Below are positions 26,386-34,347 of a stretch of DNA of 64,000 bases, one piece after another. The notes beneath the pieces are model-generated. The model was given only the letters and a program-made list of their open reading frames with translations. It made no database searches and had not been told where the DNA came from. Positions within the stretch are counted from its first letter, which is position 1, and the number at the start of each line of letters is the position of its first letter. The translations under genes were made by a program, and so were the position numbers. The DNA comes from Clostridium felsineum DSM 794 (GTDB lineage Bacteria; Bacillota; Clostridia; Clostridiales; Clostridiaceae), in contig NZ_CP096980.1 of NCBI RefSeq assembly GCF_002006355.2, forward strand, positions 2,232,001 through 2,296,000, given 5' to 3'.

Positions 26386-27394
26386 ATACATTATTTTAGT
26401 TATTGCTTTTATTTTGGCATATGTTTTAATTTATTTTTTGTTTAAAAAGGTAAAAATTTTAAGTGAGATTATGTATATTATCATAGTTTCATTTTTGATA
26501 GCTTATACAATTAAGCCTTTTCATAGATATATTGTGAGAAAGGGAGTAAGCAGTAGAAAATCAGCAGCTTTTTTACTAGGAAGCTTAACATTAGTTTGTA
26601 TAGTGTTTATGTTTTTTTTAGTTCCGTCCATAGTCAAAGAAACACTTAATATTAATATAACTAAACATGAAATACAGTACTATATAGACTTCTTGAACAA
26701 GAAATTAAAGTATACACTTAAGGGAGTAGCAGGAGAAACACTTATAGTTACAATATATTCAAAATTTAATAATGAACTGAGAGAAATAGTTTCTAAATTA
26801 TTTAATTTTGTTGTAAGCTTTGGAAAAAACATAGTGGATATTGCTATAGTACCTATAATAGCATATTATTTCTTAGCTGATGGAGACAATATAAGCAACA
26901 AAATACTTGTAATATTTCCGCTGAACTATAGAAAACTCGTTAAGAAAATAATGAATGATGTAGATAATGTTTTAAGTAAATATAATGTAACGCAGATAAT
27001 CTTAAGTACATTTGTTGGAATTCTTACATTTATTATTCTCATAGTTTTTGATGTGGATTACCCAATAATATTATCAATTATAAATGGTTTACTTAATATA
27101 GTACCTTATTTTGGACCTATATTTGGAGCCCTTCCAGCAGTTATAATAGCATTTTTAAAATCAACTAAGGTAGGTATATATACCACAGTATGTCTATATG
27201 TAGTTCAAATAATAGAGGGTAACATAATAGCGCCTAAAATAACTAGTGATTCTATTGATATACATCCATTAATTGTAATTATATTGCTTATAGCAGGAGA
27301 AAAAATTGCTGGCTTTTGGGGAATGATACTTGCTATACCTTTGGGTGTAATAATAAAAGTGGTTTATGAGGATTTGAATTATTATCTTTTTTAA
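26360..27394 (+). CDS. AI-2E family permease (YdbI/PerM-like)
   Basis: A 344-residue membrane protein with about seven to eight hydrophobic segments. The family pattern is clear: N-terminal segments, a soluble loop (about 90-140), then VDIAIVPIIAYYFLADGD, and near the C terminus GLLNIVPYFGPIFGALPAVI and IIAPKITSDSIDIHPLIVI. Members export varied small solutes; the substrate is unknown. Three closely spaced ATG codons offer alternative starts within 9 bp. The gene ends where the 108-bp tandem repeat begins. Confidence 0.87.
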   Translation: MMKMKKIYKYIILVIAFILAYVLIYFLFKKVKILSEIMYIIIVSFLIAYTIKPFHRYIVRKGVSSRKSAAFLLGSLTLVCIVFMFFLVPSIVKETLNINITKHEIQYYIDFLNKKLKYTLKGVAGETLIVTIYSKFNNELREIVSKLFNFVVSFGKNIVDIAIVPIIAYYFLADGDNISNKILVIFPLNYRKLVKKIMNDVDNVLSKYNVTQIILSTFVGILTFIILIVFDVDYPIILSIINGLLNIVPYFGPIFGALPAVIIAFLKSTKVGIYTTVCLYVVQIIEGNIIAPKITSDSIDIHPLIVIILLIAGEKIAGFWGMILAIPLGVIIKVVYEDLNYYLF

Positions 27395-27770
27395 ACCTAT
27401 GGGCAGGAATATTTTAAGATATATGGTGTAAGTGTTTATGTAGAGACCTGTGTAATTGGAAAGTACTAAACATTTTGAGGCATAAAAGATTCTAAGGTCG
27501 AACCTATAGGGTAGGAATATTTTATGCCACATAATGTAAGTACTTATGTAGAGACCTGTGTAATTGGAAAGTACTAAACATTTTGAGGCATAAAAGATTC
27601 TAAGGTCGAACCTATAGGGTAGGAATATTTTATGCCACATAATGTAAGTACTTATGTAGAGACCTGTGTAATGCAAAAGTACTAGACATTCTGAGGCATA
27701 AAAGATTCTAAGGTCGAACCTATAAGGTAGGAATATTTTATGCCGCATAATGTAAGTACTTTATGCATTA
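27394..27770. repeat. Tandem array of about 3.5 copies of a 108-bp palindrome-rich repeat
   Basis: The unit beginning AACCTATAGGGTAGGAATAT recurs at 27394 (diverged), 27501, 27609 and 27717, with spacings of 107, 108 and 108 bp. The two central copies are almost identical. Inside each unit GGCATAAAAGATTCTA can pair with the neighbouring TAGGAATATTTTATGCC, so the transcript would form a hairpin series. The array starts at the very end of the permease gene and ends about 55 bp before the T-box leader. It is not a CRISPR: there are no unique spacers. Confidence 0.9.
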
Positions 27771-27825
27771 CACTACTTGACATCCATACAACTATTAATT
27801 ATAATATTTATATTGGTTTATACAA

Positions 27826-28020
27826 AAGTGATGATAAGAATTAGTAGAATCAGAGTACATATTTAGAGAAGAAGTGGTCGGTGAAAACTTCCTATGTTAT
27901 GATTTGAAGCTGTCTTTGAGCTTTTTTTAAGAGAGGCACTTTATTTTAGTGTAATTAGGGTGGTACCGCGGAATAACAGCTTTCGTCCCTTTATTTTTGG
28001 GGAAGAGGGCTTTTTTTGTT
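27826..28020 (+). promoter_or_regulatory. T-box leader of alaS (alanine specifier GCU)
   Basis: The T-box sequence AGGGTGGTACCGCG lies at 27957-27970. Upstream, GAAGTGGTCGGTGAAAACTTCC forms the usual Stem I distal arm, and GCT at 27909-27911 in GAAGCTG is a well-placed specifier for alanine. Downstream, CGTCCCTTT...GGGGAAGAGGGC followed by TTTTTTT is the terminator. Uncharged tRNA-Ala binding should stabilise the antiterminator and switch on alaS. Confidence 0.93.
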
Positions 28021-28052
28021 TGATAAACTATTAAACTGGAGGAGATTTGATT

Positions 28053-30698
28053 ATGGAACACATGGGATTAAATGAAATTAGAGAAAGCTATTTAAGCTTT
28101 TTTGAGAAAAAAGGACATTTAAGACTTCCAAGTTTTTCGTTAATACCGAAGAATGATAAGAGTCTTTTACTTATAAATGCGGGTATGGCACCGCTTAAAC
28201 CTTACTTTACTGGACTTCAAACTCCACCTAAAACAAGAGTTACAACATGTCAAAAATGTATAAGAACTGGAGATATTGAGAATATCGGAAAGACTTCAAG
28301 ACATGGTACTTTTTTTGAGATGCTTGGAAATTTTTCTTTTGGAGACTACTTTAAAAATGAAGTAATTCCATGGGCGTTTGAATACATAACTGAGGTTCTA
28401 AAATTCCCTAAGGATAGAATATATATAACAATTTATCTTGATGATGATGAAGCATTTAAGATTTGGACTGAAAAAGCAGGTGTTGATGCAAACAGAATAT
28501 TTAGATTGGGAAAAGAGGATAATTTCTGGGAGCACGGTTCAGGTCCATGTGGCCCATGTTCAGAAATGCATTTTGATAGAAGAGAAAAACCTGAACTTAT
28601 AACAACCAAAGAAAAATTTATAGAGCTTCAGGATAAAGACGAAGTAATTGAATTTTGGAATTTAGTTTTCACTCAATTTGACAGAGATGATGCTGGAAAC
28701 TATAATAAACTTAAAAATCCTAATATAGATACAGGTATGGGTCTTGAAAGAATTGCAACTATAATGCAAAATACAGATAGTATATTTGAAATTGATACTA
28801 TAAAAGAAGTACTAAACTCTGTATGCAAAATTTGCAATGTAAAATACGGAGAGGACCATAAAAAGGATATTTCCCTTAGAATTATAACTGACCATGTAAG
28901 AAGTGTTACATTTATGATAAGTGATGGAATATTGCCATCCAATGAGGGAAGAGGATATGTACTTAGAAGATTACTTAGAAGAGCAGCTAGACATGGTAAG
29001 ACTTTAGGCATAGACAAAACTTTTTTATGTAGCTTGTGTGATGTTGTTATAAAAAATTCTAAAGGTGCTTATAAAGAATTGGAGGAAAAACAAGATTACA
29101 TTAAGAATGTTATAGAAATAGAGGAAAAAAGGTTTGATGAAACACTTGACAGTGGCATGGAAATATTAAAGAATTATATAGATGAATTGTCGCTTCAAAA
29201 TAAAAAGATAATGTCAGGCGAAAAAGCCTTTAGATTATATGATACTTATGGTTTCCCTATAGAGCTTACAGAGGAAATTTTAGAGGAAAAAGGCATTGAA
29301 ATTGATATGGATGACTTCCATAGTGAAATGGAAAAGCAAAAAAATAGAGCAAGAGATGCTAGAGAAGAATCAAACTATATGGGAAAAGATATAAAAATAG
29401 TTGATAAATTACCTGAAGAAATCACAACTGAATTTGTAGGATATACTTCAACAAAAGTTGATTCACAAATTGAGATTTTAGTTAAAGATGATGAATTTGT
29501 TTCCGCAATTAAAGAAGGTGAAAGTGGAATCATTTTAACAGGTAAAACTCCATTCTATGCAGAGATGGGTGGACAGATAGGTGATAAAGGTATAATTATT
29601 GGCAAAAATGGAGAAGCTAAAGTTGTAGACTGTAAGAATAATATATCAGGTAAGACTTTACATATAGTTAAAGTTATAAAAGGTTCTATAGAAAAGAATG
29701 AAAATGTTACTCTTGAGGTTAATTCAAGAAAGAGAAAAGATATATGTAAAAACCATACAGCTACACATATGCTTCAAGCAGCACTTAAAAAAGTTGTGGG
29801 ATCACATATAAATCAATCTGGTTCATATGTAGATGATGAAAGATTGAGATTTGACTTTACTCATTTTACAGCGCTTACAGATGAGGAAATTCTAAAAGTT
29901 GAAGCTATGGTAAATAATGAAATAATGGAAGCTTATGATGTTAGAACAGATGTAATGTCTGCATCTAAAGCAAAAGAAACAGGAGCTATGGCTTTATTCG
30001 ATGAAAAATATGGAGATGAAGTAAGAGTAGTATCTGTTGGCGATTTCAGTAAAGAATTGTGTGGAGGTACTCATGTAGGTAACTCTGGTGAAATAGGTCT
30101 ATTTAAGATAATATCAGAGGCTGGAGTAGCAGCTGGAGTAAGAAGAATAGAGGCTATAACAGGAAGAGCAGCTATAAGATTTACTGAAGAAAATGATAAG
30201 CTTATAAAAAGTATAGAACAAGAACTAAAATGTTCTAAAAAGGATATACTAAATAAAATAAATCAATGTCATAGTGAATTAAAAGAAAAAGAAAAAGAAA
30301 TAAATACTCTTAAAGGAAAATTGGCTTCAGGCTTCGAAGATAGTATAATAGATTCTGCAGCTGAAATTAAAGGTGTTAAATATGTTGCTTCGGAAGTTAA
30401 AGGAGTAAGTGGAGATACCTTAAGAGAGTTATGTGATAAGGTTAGAAGTAAAATTGGAGATGGCATTGTTCTCTTAGCAAGTACAGAAGGAGAAAAAGTA
30501 CAGTTTGTAGCTATGGCTTCAAAAGAAGCAGTGAAAAAAGGTGTTCACTGTGGTAAAATAGTAAAAGAGGTTGCTTCTATTTGTGGTGGAAACGGCGGAG
30601 GAAGACCAGACATGGCTCAAGCCGGAGGAAAAGATGTAGAAAAAGTAGAAACTGCATTAAAAGAAGTAGAAAAAATTATGGAAAAATTAGTAAAGTAG
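28053..30698 (+). CDS. alaS: Alanyl-tRNA synthetase
   Basis: An 881-residue class II synthetase of full length. Residues about 1-360 are the catalytic core (SFSLIPKNDKSLLLINAGMAPLKPYF, TSRHGTFFEMLGNFSFGDYF, GRGYVLRRLLRRAARHG). An editing domain carries HTATHMLQAAL (HxxxH, about 568) and LCGGTHVGN (about 672), and a C-Ala domain ends in GGNGGGRPDMAQAGG. It charges tRNA-Ala and clears mischarged Ser/Gly. The ATG 9 bp after GGAGGAG was chosen over an upstream TTG. Regulation is by the T-box just upstream. Confidence 0.97.
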   Translation: MEHMGLNEIRESYLSFFEKKGHLRLPSFSLIPKNDKSLLLINAGMAPLKPYFTGLQTPPKTRVTTCQKCIRTGDIENIGKTSRHGTFFEMLGNFSFGDYFKNEVIPWAFEYITEVLKFPKDRIYITIYLDDDEAFKIWTEKAGVDANRIFRLGKEDNFWEHGSGPCGPCSEMHFDRREKPELITTKEKFIELQDKDEVIEFWNLVFTQFDRDDAGNYNKLKNPNIDTGMGLERIATIMQNTDSIFEIDTIKEVLNSVCKICNVKYGEDHKKDISLRIITDHVRSVTFMISDGILPSNEGRGYVLRRLLRRAARHGKTLGIDKTFLCSLCDVVIKNSKGAYKELEEKQDYIKNVIEIEEKRFDETLDSGMEILKNYIDELSLQNKKIMSGEKAFRLYDTYGFPIELTEEILEEKGIEIDMDDFHSEMEKQKNRARDAREESNYMGKDIKIVDKLPEEITTEFVGYTSTKVDSQIEILVKDDEFVSAIKEGESGIILTGKTPFYAEMGGQIGDKGIIIGKNGEAKVVDCKNNISGKTLHIVKVIKGSIEKNENVTLEVNSRKRKDICKNHTATHMLQAALKKVVGSHINQSGSYVDDERLRFDFTHFTALTDEEILKVEAMVNNEIMEAYDVRTDVMSASKAKETGAMALFDEKYGDEVRVVSVGDFSKELCGGTHVGNSGEIGLFKIISEAGVAAGVRRIEAITGRAAIRFTEENDKLIKSIEQELKCSKKDILNKINQCHSELKEKEKEINTLKGKLASGFEDSIIDSAAEIKGVKYVASEVKGVSGDTLRELCDKVRSKIGDGIVLLASTEGEKVQFVAMASKEAVKKGVHCGKIVKEVASICGGNGGGRPDMAQAGGKDVEKVETALKEVEKIMEKLVK

Positions 30699-30781
30699 TA
30701 TACAATTATTATAATATGCTTTATAATATATAGTATATTTTAGTAAAATATTTTCACTAAATAAAAAGGGGTGATTGTAAA

Positions 30782-31042
30782 TTGGGGAGTGAAAGTAACG
30801 ATAATACAATTGAATTTGATGTTTTAAAAAATAAAGAAGATCTAACAAAAGAAATATTAAATGAAGTCTATAATTCATTAAAGGAAAAAGGTTACAATCC
30901 TATTAATCAATTGGTTGGATATTTAATATCAGGAGATCCTACTTACATAACCAACTATAATGGTGCACGTGCTTTGGTAAGAAAGCTAGAGAGAGATGAA
31001 ATACTAGAAGAAGTATTAAAATCATATCTTGGTATAAAATAA
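30782..31042 (+). CDS. ireB: IreB family regulatory phosphoprotein (DUF965/YrzL)
   Basis: An 86-residue protein matching the IreB/UPF0297 family: TIEFDVLKNKED near residue 10, VYNSLKEKGYNPINQLVGYLISGDPTYITNYNGARALVRKLERDEILEELL-like core through to the end. In Enterococcus, IreB is phosphorylated on Thr residues by the PASTA kinase IreK and modulates cell-wall stress responses. The TTG start follows AGGGGTGA. It is followed by ruvX and a DUF1292 gene, the conserved alaS-ireB-ruvX order of Firmicutes. Confidence 0.92.
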   Translation: MGSESNDNTIEFDVLKNKEDLTKEILNEVYNSLKEKGYNPINQLVGYLISGDPTYITNYNGARALVRKLERDEILEEVLKSYLGIK

Positions 31043-31066
31043 AAGTGCTCTTAGGAGCATTTTTAT
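31041..31066 (+). terminator. Terminator after ireB
   Basis: AAAAGTGCTC and GAGCATTTTT form a short stem with loop TTAG and a T-rich tail immediately after the ireB stop codon. It may be partial, since ruvX follows 40 bp later. Confidence 0.75.
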
Positions 31067-31105
31067 TTTAATTTAAGTGTATTTAATAAACAAAAGGAGA
31101 TTTGT

Positions 31106-31513
31106 ATGAGGATACTGGGCATTGATGTTGGAAACAAGACAATAGGAGTTGCTGTTAGCGATCCGCTTGGATATACAGCTCAAGGTATAACTACTATACG
31201 TAGAAAAAATGAAGAGCAAGATATAAAAGATTTAAAAGAAATATGTCAAAAGTATGAAGTAGATACTATAGTATGTGGTCTTCCTAAAAATATGAATGGT
31301 ACTATTGGATTTCAAAGCGAGAAAGTACTTCAGTTTTGTGAAGTTATTAAAGAAAATATAGATTTGCCAATAAAAATGTGGGATGAAAGACTTACGACGG
31401 TAGCAGCAAATAGGGCAATGCTTGAGGCTGATCTTTCAAGAAAAAAAAGAAAAAAATTAGTTGATAAGATTGCAGCTACATACATACTTCAAGGATATTT
31501 AGATAGTATTTAG
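31106..31513 (+). CDS. ruvX: YqgF/RuvX family Holliday-junction-resolvase-like nuclease
   Basis: A 135-residue RNase H-fold protein. MRILGIDVGNKTIGVAVSDP carries the first catalytic Asp, VCGLPKNMNGTIGFQSEKV the second conserved segment, and WDERLTTVAANRAM the Glu-containing third. KKRKKLVDKIAATYILQGYLD closes the family signature. YqgF proteins act in pre-16S rRNA 5' end maturation and were earlier called resolvases. AAAGGAGA precedes the ATG by 7 bp. Confidence 0.93.
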   Translation: MRILGIDVGNKTIGVAVSDPLGYTAQGITTIRRKNEEQDIKDLKEICQKYEVDTIVCGLPKNMNGTIGFQSEKVLQFCEVIKENIDLPIKMWDERLTTVAANRAMLEADLSRKKRKKLVDKIAATYILQGYLDSI

Positions 31514-31517
31514 GCTG

Positions 31518-31626
31518 TGTATAATGTAAAATATTAGTGCATTGTGATTTGTAAAGTATTCTAGGAAAATCAAAAAGATAGAATATTTTATAAATCACAA
31601 TACTAGGAATTTATTACATTATGCAT
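31518..31626. repeat. Long imperfect inverted repeat between ruvX and the DUF1292 gene
   Basis: Arms of about 42 bases (31521-31562 and about 31578-31622) share TAATGTAA..AT, TTGTGATTT and TATTCTA in reverse complement with a 15-base loop. The outer ends ATAATGTAA and TTACATTAT are palindromic. It resembles a small non-coding palindromic element (MITE-like or a bidirectional terminator). It ends 50 bp before the next start codon. Confidence 0.75.
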
Positions 31627-31675
31627 ATTGACAAAATTAAAAGGTAACTCTAAAATGTACTGGAGGTTTAGTTTC

Positions 31676-31939
31676 ATGGATAATGATGTAACAGAAATAA
31701 CACTTATAGATGAAGATGGCATAGAAAGAAAATTTCAAGTAGTAACTAAAATGGATATAGAGAACAAAGAATATGTAGTTGTTGTTCCAGAAGAAGCAGA
31801 GGATTCTGAAGCAATAATTCTTAGAATAGATAAAGATGATAATGATGAAGACGTATTAGTGTCAGTAGAGGATGATGATGAATTTAACATGGTAAGTGAA
31901 GCTTATGAAACGTTATTTTCAGAAGATGATACTAATTAA
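31676..31939 (+). CDS. DUF1292 family protein
   Basis: An 87-residue acidic protein, MDNDVTEITLIDEDG and later EYVVVVPEEAEDSEAIILRI, matching the small DUF1292 (YrzB-like) family common in Firmicutes next to ruvX and fur. Function is unknown. The ATG has TGGAGG 9 bp upstream; a 16-residue extension from an upstream codon lacks a ribosome site and is rejected. Confidence 0.88.
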   Translation: MDNDVTEITLIDEDGIERKFQVVTKMDIENKEYVVVVPEEAEDSEAIILRIDKDDNDEDVLVSVEDDDEFNMVSEAYETLFSEDDTN

Positions 31940-31967
31940 AATTTTATAGGAATGGGAGGTATGTAAG

Positions 31968-32423
31968 ATGGCAAAATTATCTCCTTTAGAAATAGAAAAG
32001 TTGAAAAATAATCTTAAAGATAAAGGATATAAGCTTACTCCTCAAAGGAGAGCCGTTTTGGATATCATAATTAATAATGAGGGAAAACACCTTACGGTTG
32101 AAGAACTGTATGATTTAGTAAAAGTAGAGTGTCCTGAAATTGGTTTAGCAACTGTTTATAGAACAGTTCAACTTTTAGATGAACTGGGAGTTATAAGTAA
32201 GCTAGATTTAAATGATGGTTTAAGTAGATATGAATTGGTACACGAAAACGAGCATCATCAACATCACCATCTTATATGTACTTCTTGTGGTAAAGTAATA
32301 GAAGTTGAAGGTGATTTACTTGATGAACTTGAAGAATCTATAGAGGGAAAGTACCATTTCTTAATAAAAAATCACAGCGTTAAATTTTATGGAATATGCA
32401 GTGAATGTAGAAAAAAACTATAA
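31968..32423 (+). CDS. fur: Fur-family metal-responsive regulator
   Basis: A 151-residue protein with an N-terminal winged helix (LKDKGYKLTPQRRAVLDII ... EIGLATVYRTVQLL) and a C-terminal dimerisation domain with the histidine-rich HENEHHQHHHLICTSCGK and a second pair, CSECRKKL. Two CxxC pairs suggest a structural zinc site. The HHQHHH segment and lack of PerR-type markers favour Fur (iron) over PerR or Zur, though this cannot be settled from sequence. GGGAGG precedes the ATG. Confidence 0.88.
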   Translation: MAKLSPLEIEKLKNNLKDKGYKLTPQRRAVLDIIINNEGKHLTVEELYDLVKVECPEIGLATVYRTVQLLDELGVISKLDLNDGLSRYELVHENEHHQHHHLICTSCGKVIEVEGDLLDELEESIEGKYHFLIKNHSVKFYGICSECRKKL

Positions 32424-32487
32424 ATAAATATTTGTAGTTTAAATATAAAATTAAATTAATTTAGGGAAAGAAGGAGGGTAGTATATA

Positions 32488-34155
32488 ATGCGAAGAGAAA
32501 AGGATAAAATTAAAATAATACCTCTAGGTGGGGTGGATGAAATAGGAAAAAATCTTACAGTTATAGAATATAGAGATGAGATAGCTGTTATAGATTGCGG
32601 TCTTAGTTTTCCAGATGAAGAAATGTTCGGTATAGATTTAGTAATACCTGATGTAACTTATTTAATAAAAAATAGGGAAAAGGTAAAGGGAATATTTTTG
32701 ACTCATGGACATGAAGATCATATTGGAGCGCTTCCTTATGTTTTAAAAGAGTTAAATGTTCCAGTATATGGTACTAAACTTACTATTGGAATTGTTGAAA
32801 CTAAACTTAAAGAGCATAATTTGCTAAGTAAGGTTGATTTAAAGGTAGTGAAACCTAGAGATATTATAAAACTCACTAGTATGTCTATTGAGTTCATAAG
32901 ACAAAGTCACAGCATTGCTGATTCTGTAGCTATAGCAATACATACACCGATGGGAGTTGTTCTTCACACAGGAGATTTTAAGGTGGATTATACTCCTATA
33001 GATGGATGTGTAGCTGATTTTGCAAGATTTGCAGAGCTTGGAAAAAGAGGAGTTCTTGCTATGATGTGCGATAGCACAAACGTAGAAAGAGCAGGATATA
33101 CTATGTCAGAGACTACAGTGGGAGAAACATTTAACACTGTATTTACAAAAGCCAAAGGAAGAATTATAGTTGCAACTTTTGCATCTAATATTCACAGAAT
33201 ACAACAAATAGTTGAGGCAGCAGAACGCTATAATAGAAAAGTGGCTGTTTCAGGTAGAAGTATGGAAAATATAGTAGCTGTTGCTATTGAACTTGGCTAT
33301 TTAAAGGTTAAGGAGGGTGTACTTATAGGCATTGATGCTATAAATAGGTATGCTGACAACAAGATAGTTATAATAACTACAGGAAGCCAAGGAGAGCCAA
33401 TGTCTGCACTTACAAGGATGGCAGCTCAGGAACATAAAAAAGTAAAAATACAGGAAGGTGATATGGTAGTAATATCAGCTAACCCTATTCCTGGAAATGA
33501 AAAATTAGTTTCACGAGTTATAAATCAATTATTTAAAAAGGGTGCAGAAGTTATTTATGAAGCGTTGGCAGATGTACATGTATCAGGTCATGCATGTCAA
33601 GAAGAATTAAAATTAATGCATACGCTTATTAAACCTAGATTTTTTATTCCAGTTCATGGTGAATACAGACACTTAAAGCAGCATAAAGAATTGGCAACCA
33701 ATCTTGGAATGTCAAAATCAAATGTTGTAATTCCAGAAATCGGTGGTGTTATAGAATTAACAAGAAATAGCATAAGAAAAACCGATACAGTTGTTGCTGG
33801 AAAAGTATTTGTAGATGGTCTTGGTGTAGGTGATGTAGGTAATATAGTTTTAAGAGATAGAAAGCATCTTTCACAGGATGGAATAGTAACAGTAGTTGTT
33901 ACTATAGAAAAAGTAAGCGGTACTGTTATCGCAGGACCTGACATAATTTCAAGAGGTTTCGTATATGTAAGAGAATCAGAAGACTTAATGGAAGAGTCAA
34001 AGGAAATTGTGAAAACAGCGCTTCTAGAATGTGAAGAGAAGCATATTACTGAATGGGCAACTATAAAATCAAACATAAAGGATGTATTAAGGATATTCCT
34101 TTATGAGAGAACAAAGAGGAAGCCTATGATACTCCCTATAATAATGGAAGTATAA
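32488..34155 (+). CDS. rnj: Ribonuclease J
   Basis: A 555-residue metallo-beta-lactamase/beta-CASP enzyme. Metal motifs: FLTHGHEDHIGALPY (about 71-85), HTGDFKVD (about 157-164) and ALADVHVSGHACQEE with IPVHGEYRHLKQH (about 355-395). The C-terminal domain mediates dimerisation. RNase J degrades and matures RNA with 5'-3' exo- and endonuclease activity. It sits downstream of fur and is followed by a terminator before typA. Confidence 0.95.
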   Translation: MRREKDKIKIIPLGGVDEIGKNLTVIEYRDEIAVIDCGLSFPDEEMFGIDLVIPDVTYLIKNREKVKGIFLTHGHEDHIGALPYVLKELNVPVYGTKLTIGIVETKLKEHNLLSKVDLKVVKPRDIIKLTSMSIEFIRQSHSIADSVAIAIHTPMGVVLHTGDFKVDYTPIDGCVADFARFAELGKRGVLAMMCDSTNVERAGYTMSETTVGETFNTVFTKAKGRIIVATFASNIHRIQQIVEAAERYNRKVAVSGRSMENIVAVAIELGYLKVKEGVLIGIDAINRYADNKIVIITTGSQGEPMSALTRMAAQEHKKVKIQEGDMVVISANPIPGNEKLVSRVINQLFKKGAEVIYEALADVHVSGHACQEELKLMHTLIKPRFFIPVHGEYRHLKQHKELATNLGMSKSNVVIPEIGGVIELTRNSIRKTDTVVAGKVFVDGLGVGDVGNIVLRDRKHLSQDGIVTVVVTIEKVSGTVIAGPDIISRGFVYVRESEDLMEESKEIVKTALLECEEKHITEWATIKSNIKDVLRIFLYERTKRKPMILPIIMEV

Positions 34156-34274
34156 ATTGAGTTTTTTAAAAAGTCATAGGAATTTTATATAAATATTTTT
34201 TATGAAATAGTTTACTTAAGATTAAGTACATTGACTTTTTAAATACTTAATATTAAAATATTAATTGTTACTAG

Positions 34275-34306
34275 AAAATTGGATGCTTTACGTGTCCAAT
34301 TTTTAT
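34275..34306 (+). terminator. Terminator before typA
   Basis: AAAATTGGA pairs with TCCAATTTT around an 11-base loop, with a T-rich tail, about 120 bp after the RNase J stop and 42 bp before the typA start. Confidence 0.8.
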
Positions 34307-34347
34307 TTATGATTTCACGCAGATGTGAAATATACGGAGGAAGAGAA

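Noticed and set aside
27269..27748. Minus-strand 159-codon frame with repeated CLVLSNYTGLYISTY-like units
   Set aside because: It is only the translation of the 108-bp tandem DNA repeat (108 is a multiple of 3, so the frame stays open). It has no ribosome site and overlaps the permease gene.
27394..27770. CRISPR-like array
   Set aside because: The whole 108-bp unit repeats without unique spacers, and no cas genes are nearby.
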